Assembly (NCBI GenBank): GCA_025359705.1
Contig: JANYFS010000113.1
Span: 1-6,308 of the forward strand
From: Deinococcales bacterium
GTDB lineage: Bacteria > Deinococcota > Deinococci > Deinococcales > Deinococcaceae
DNA: 6,308 nt
Reading direction: 5' to 3'
A program made the position numbers and the translations under genes. This document shows positions 5,150-6,308 of the stretch, one piece after another (the stretch's first letter is position 1; the number at the start of each line of letters is the position of its first letter). The notes below the pieces were generated by a model. That model searched no databases. It was not told the origin of the DNA and saw only the letters and a program-made list of their open reading frames with translations.

Positions 5150-5707
5150 TTACGCTTGAACTTCAGCGGCTTTGACTTTTTGAGGAGCCAAAATGGTGAT
5201 CACAGGAATGGTTTTATCCACTGCCAGTTTGCAACCCTCGGGCAAGATGATGTCGCCTGCCAACAAGGTTTCGCCAACGCCCAAAGTGGTGATGTCCACG
5301 ATGATTTCTTCGGGAATGCGGCGGGGGCCAGGGGCCAAGATGTTCAGGTTATGAACCAAAATATCCAAGATTCCACCCTCGACCACGCCTTTGGCTTTGC
5401 CAGTGGTGTGGATAGGTACGGGGGCTTCGATCTCTTGACCGTAGGTGACCATGTAAAAGTCGGCGTGCATGGCAACGCGGGTGCGCTTGTTCATTTGCAC
5501 GGCCTTGACCAAGACAGGCAGGGTTTCGCCGCCCTCAACCTGGAGTTCGATCAGGCCGTGGGTGGAAACTTTGCGAAATACGCGGTCAAAGGCTTTGAGT
5601 TCGACAGATAGCGAGACGTTCTGATCTTTGTTATAGGCCACTACGGGGATCAAGCCTTGTTCGGCAAGACCTTTGGTTCCCGTGCGGGGATATGCTTTAA
5701 GCTCCAT
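5150..5707 (-). CDS. rplY: 50S ribosomal protein L25, CTC/TL5 two-domain form
   Basis: A 185-residue protein that binds 5S rRNA in the large ribosomal subunit. Residues 1 to about 88 form the L25 domain (IPVVAYNKDQN, KAFDRVFRKVSTHGLIEL, LPVLVKAVQ, HADFYMV), and residues 90 to about 175 form the TL5/CTC beta domain (VPIHTTGKAKGVVEGG, LAPGPRRIPEEIIVD, LAGDIILPEGCKLA). The sequence agrees well with remembered Deinococcus L25 but stops soon after the second domain, without the long acidic C-terminal tail of the D. radiodurans protein. The start is the ATG at 5707, with GGAGG about 7 bases before it. An upstream in-frame TTG at 5767 lies in the promoter and is rejected. It has its own promoter and terminator, so it is a single-gene unit not linked to arsenic functions. 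It carries no CTCGAG site. Confidence 0.95.
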   Translation of the reverse strand: MELKAYPRTGTKGLAEQGLIPVVAYNKDQNVSLSVELKAFDRVFRKVSTHGLIELQVEGGETLPVLVKAVQMNKRTRVAMHADFYMVTYGQEIEAPVPIHTTGKAKGVVEGGILDILVHNLNILAPGPRRIPEEIIVDITTLGVGETLLAGDIILPEGCKLAVDKTIPVITILAPQKVKAAEVQA

Positions 5708-5710
5708 GTG

Positions 5711-5743
5711 CTTTCCTCCAGTGAAAGACCACTCTAGGGGTCT
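5711..5743 (-). promoter_or_regulatory. rplY: rplY leader with Shine-Dalgarno and two overlapping small hairpins
   Basis: In the minus-strand RNA, AGACC/GGTCT (5743-5739 with 5730-5726, 8-base loop) and CTTTC/GAAAG (5727-5723 with 5715-5711, 7-base loop) can each form a 5-bp stem. They share bases 5726-5727, so they exclude each other. The second holds the Shine-Dalgarno GGAGG (5719-5715) in its loop and stem. Such short stems may be chance. Autogenous control of rplY is only a possibility. Confidence 0.3.
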
Positions 5744-5757
5744 AAACTCGACTGACC

Positions 5758-5786
5758 AGTCTACCAAAAACTTTGGTTTCTGACAA
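5758..5786 (-). promoter_or_regulatory. rplY: Promoter of rplY
   Basis: On the minus strand a -35 TTGTCA (5786-5781) and -10 TAGACT (5763-5758) are exactly 17 bp apart, a strong sigma-70-type match. It predicts a leader of about 45 bases before the rplY ATG. Confidence 0.75.
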
Positions 5787-5829
5787 GGCTTTTTTTCAGC
5801 ATTTTGACCCTGTGGTTATCATGGTTAAG

Positions 5830-5855
5830 ACCCAGTACAAGAACCCAGTACAAGA
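5830..5855. repeat. 13-bp tandem direct repeat downstream of the universal stress protein gene
   Basis: ACCCAGTACAAGA occurs twice in a row (5830-5842, 5843-5855), ending one base from the stop codon of the stress protein gene. No hairpin or T-run accompanies it, so it does not look like a terminator. It may be a simple slippage duplication. The rest of the 149-bp gap to rplY holds the rplY promoter and leader. Confidence 0.85.
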
Positions 5856-5856
5856 C

Positions 5857-6291
5857 TTATTGCTGGTGGCACAACATCACAGGAATCGGGGCATGATGCA
5901 ATACCGCTTCGGCAACGCTACCCAGCACCAGCCGCTCGAGTCCACGCCTGCCGTGGGTTCCCATCACAATCAGTTGGCTATGGTTTTTGGAGGCTTGCTC
6001 GAGGATGGTTTGGGCCAGCGACATGCCTTGGGCTTTTTTGCAGCTAATCACCGCAGCAGGGAAGCGAATTTTAAGGGCTTCGACCATTTTTTCACCTTGC
6101 AAATCGAGGGTTTCTTGCCACTCAAGGATATTGACCGAGCCAAAATCGGTGTACAAAAAAGGAACCTCTGGAACAATATGTAAAATCTCGAGCTGTGCGC
6201 CCAAATCGCTTGCCATTTTCGCGGCTTGGTTGAGCGCGTTTTCGGCGGGGTTGCTGCCATCGGTGGGAACCAAAATCCGCTTAAGGGCCAC
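5857..6291 (-). CDS. Universal stress protein, UspA family, ATP-binding type
   Basis: A 144-residue single-domain cytoplasmic protein of the usual UspA length. The N-terminal strand and loop ILVPTDGS (6-13, Asp11) and the C-terminal GTHGRRGLERLVLGS (111-125) give the full G-x2-G-x9-G-S/T nucleotide-binding motif, so it probably binds ATP, like MJ0577. UspA proteins support survival under stress, but the exact role is not predictable. I chose the GTG at 6291, which has GAGGTGA five bases upstream, a perfect match to the anti-Shine-Dalgarno. The alternative GTG at 6300 is within that signal and would add three residues. The frame stays open to the window edge, so a start further out cannot be excluded. 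It precedes rplY on the same strand, but rplY has its own promoter. Three CTCGAG copies encode Leu-Glu. Confidence 0.9.
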   Translation of the reverse strand: MALKRILVPTDGSNPAENALNQAAKMASDLGAQLEILHIVPEVPFLYTDFGSVNILEWQETLDLQGEKMVEALKIRFPAAVISCKKAQGMSLAQTILEQASKNHSQLIVMGTHGRRGLERLVLGSVAEAVLHHAPIPVMLCHQQ

Positions 6292-6308
6292 CGAATTCAC
6301 CTCGATAC

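Noticed and set aside
5830..5855. The 13-bp tandem repeat as a terminator or attachment site
   Set aside because: It is a direct repeat without dyad symmetry or T-run, and there is no integrase or mobile gene in the window.
1..6308. CTCGAG copies as XhoI linkers or cloning scars
   Set aside because: The copies lie inside conserved protein motifs and in all three codon phases without disrupting any gene, which cloning joints would not do 38 times.

Overview
This window looks chromosomal and probably comes from a member of the Deinococcota, close to Deinococcus. The main reason is the ribosomal protein L25 gene. Its two-domain sequence (VEGGETLP, HxDFYMVTYG, LAPGPRRIPEE) matches what I remember of Deinococcus L25/CTC proteins and, less closely, Thermus TL5. 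A leaderless-type promoter directly upstream of arsR fits that lineage too. The species cannot be fixed from the sequence.

Layout. On the + strand, positions 1-838 hold the 3' end of an ArsR-family repressor gene, a terminator, a strong palindrome that looks like an ArsR-family operator, and a DUF6428-family gene with a cysteine-rich tail. This unit converges on a long minus-strand block, and the two stop codons are only about 2 bp apart inside a 10-bp inverted repeat. In transcription order the minus-strand block is: universal stress protein (6291-5857), rplY for L25 (5707-5150) with its own promoter and terminator, then arsR (5029-4691), arsC1 (4666-4181), a MIP-family aquaporin/glyceroporin (4177-3446), arsC2 (3449-3015), a calcineurin-like metallophosphoesterase (3004-2294), a 191-bp gap with a strong hairpin, and a CPA1/NhaP-type cation:proton antiporter (2102-840).

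How the genes work together. arsR to arsC2 form a compact arsenic-resistance operon with gaps of 3-24 bp and one ATGA overlap. ArsR should sense arsenite or antimonite through a CVC motif and relieve repression. Two thioredoxin-type arsenate reductases make arsenite. The aquaglyceroporin is the only candidate within the operon for letting arsenite out, since no ArsB or Acr3 gene is present here. This resembles the aqpS-arsC arrangement described in Sinorhizobium meliloti. The metallophosphoesterase follows at 10 bp and is probably co-transcribed. The antiporter may have its own promoter.

The most unusual feature is at DNA level. The palindrome CTCGAG occurs 38 times by hand count in 6.3 kb, against about 1.5 expected for a random hexamer. 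It lies in genes and intergenic DNA alike, in all three codon phases but mostly as Leu-Glu, and pairs of copies form the stems of all three terminator-like hairpins seen here. It behaves like a highly iterated palindrome, comparable in kind to HIP1 of cyanobacteria. It is absent from rplY and arsC2.
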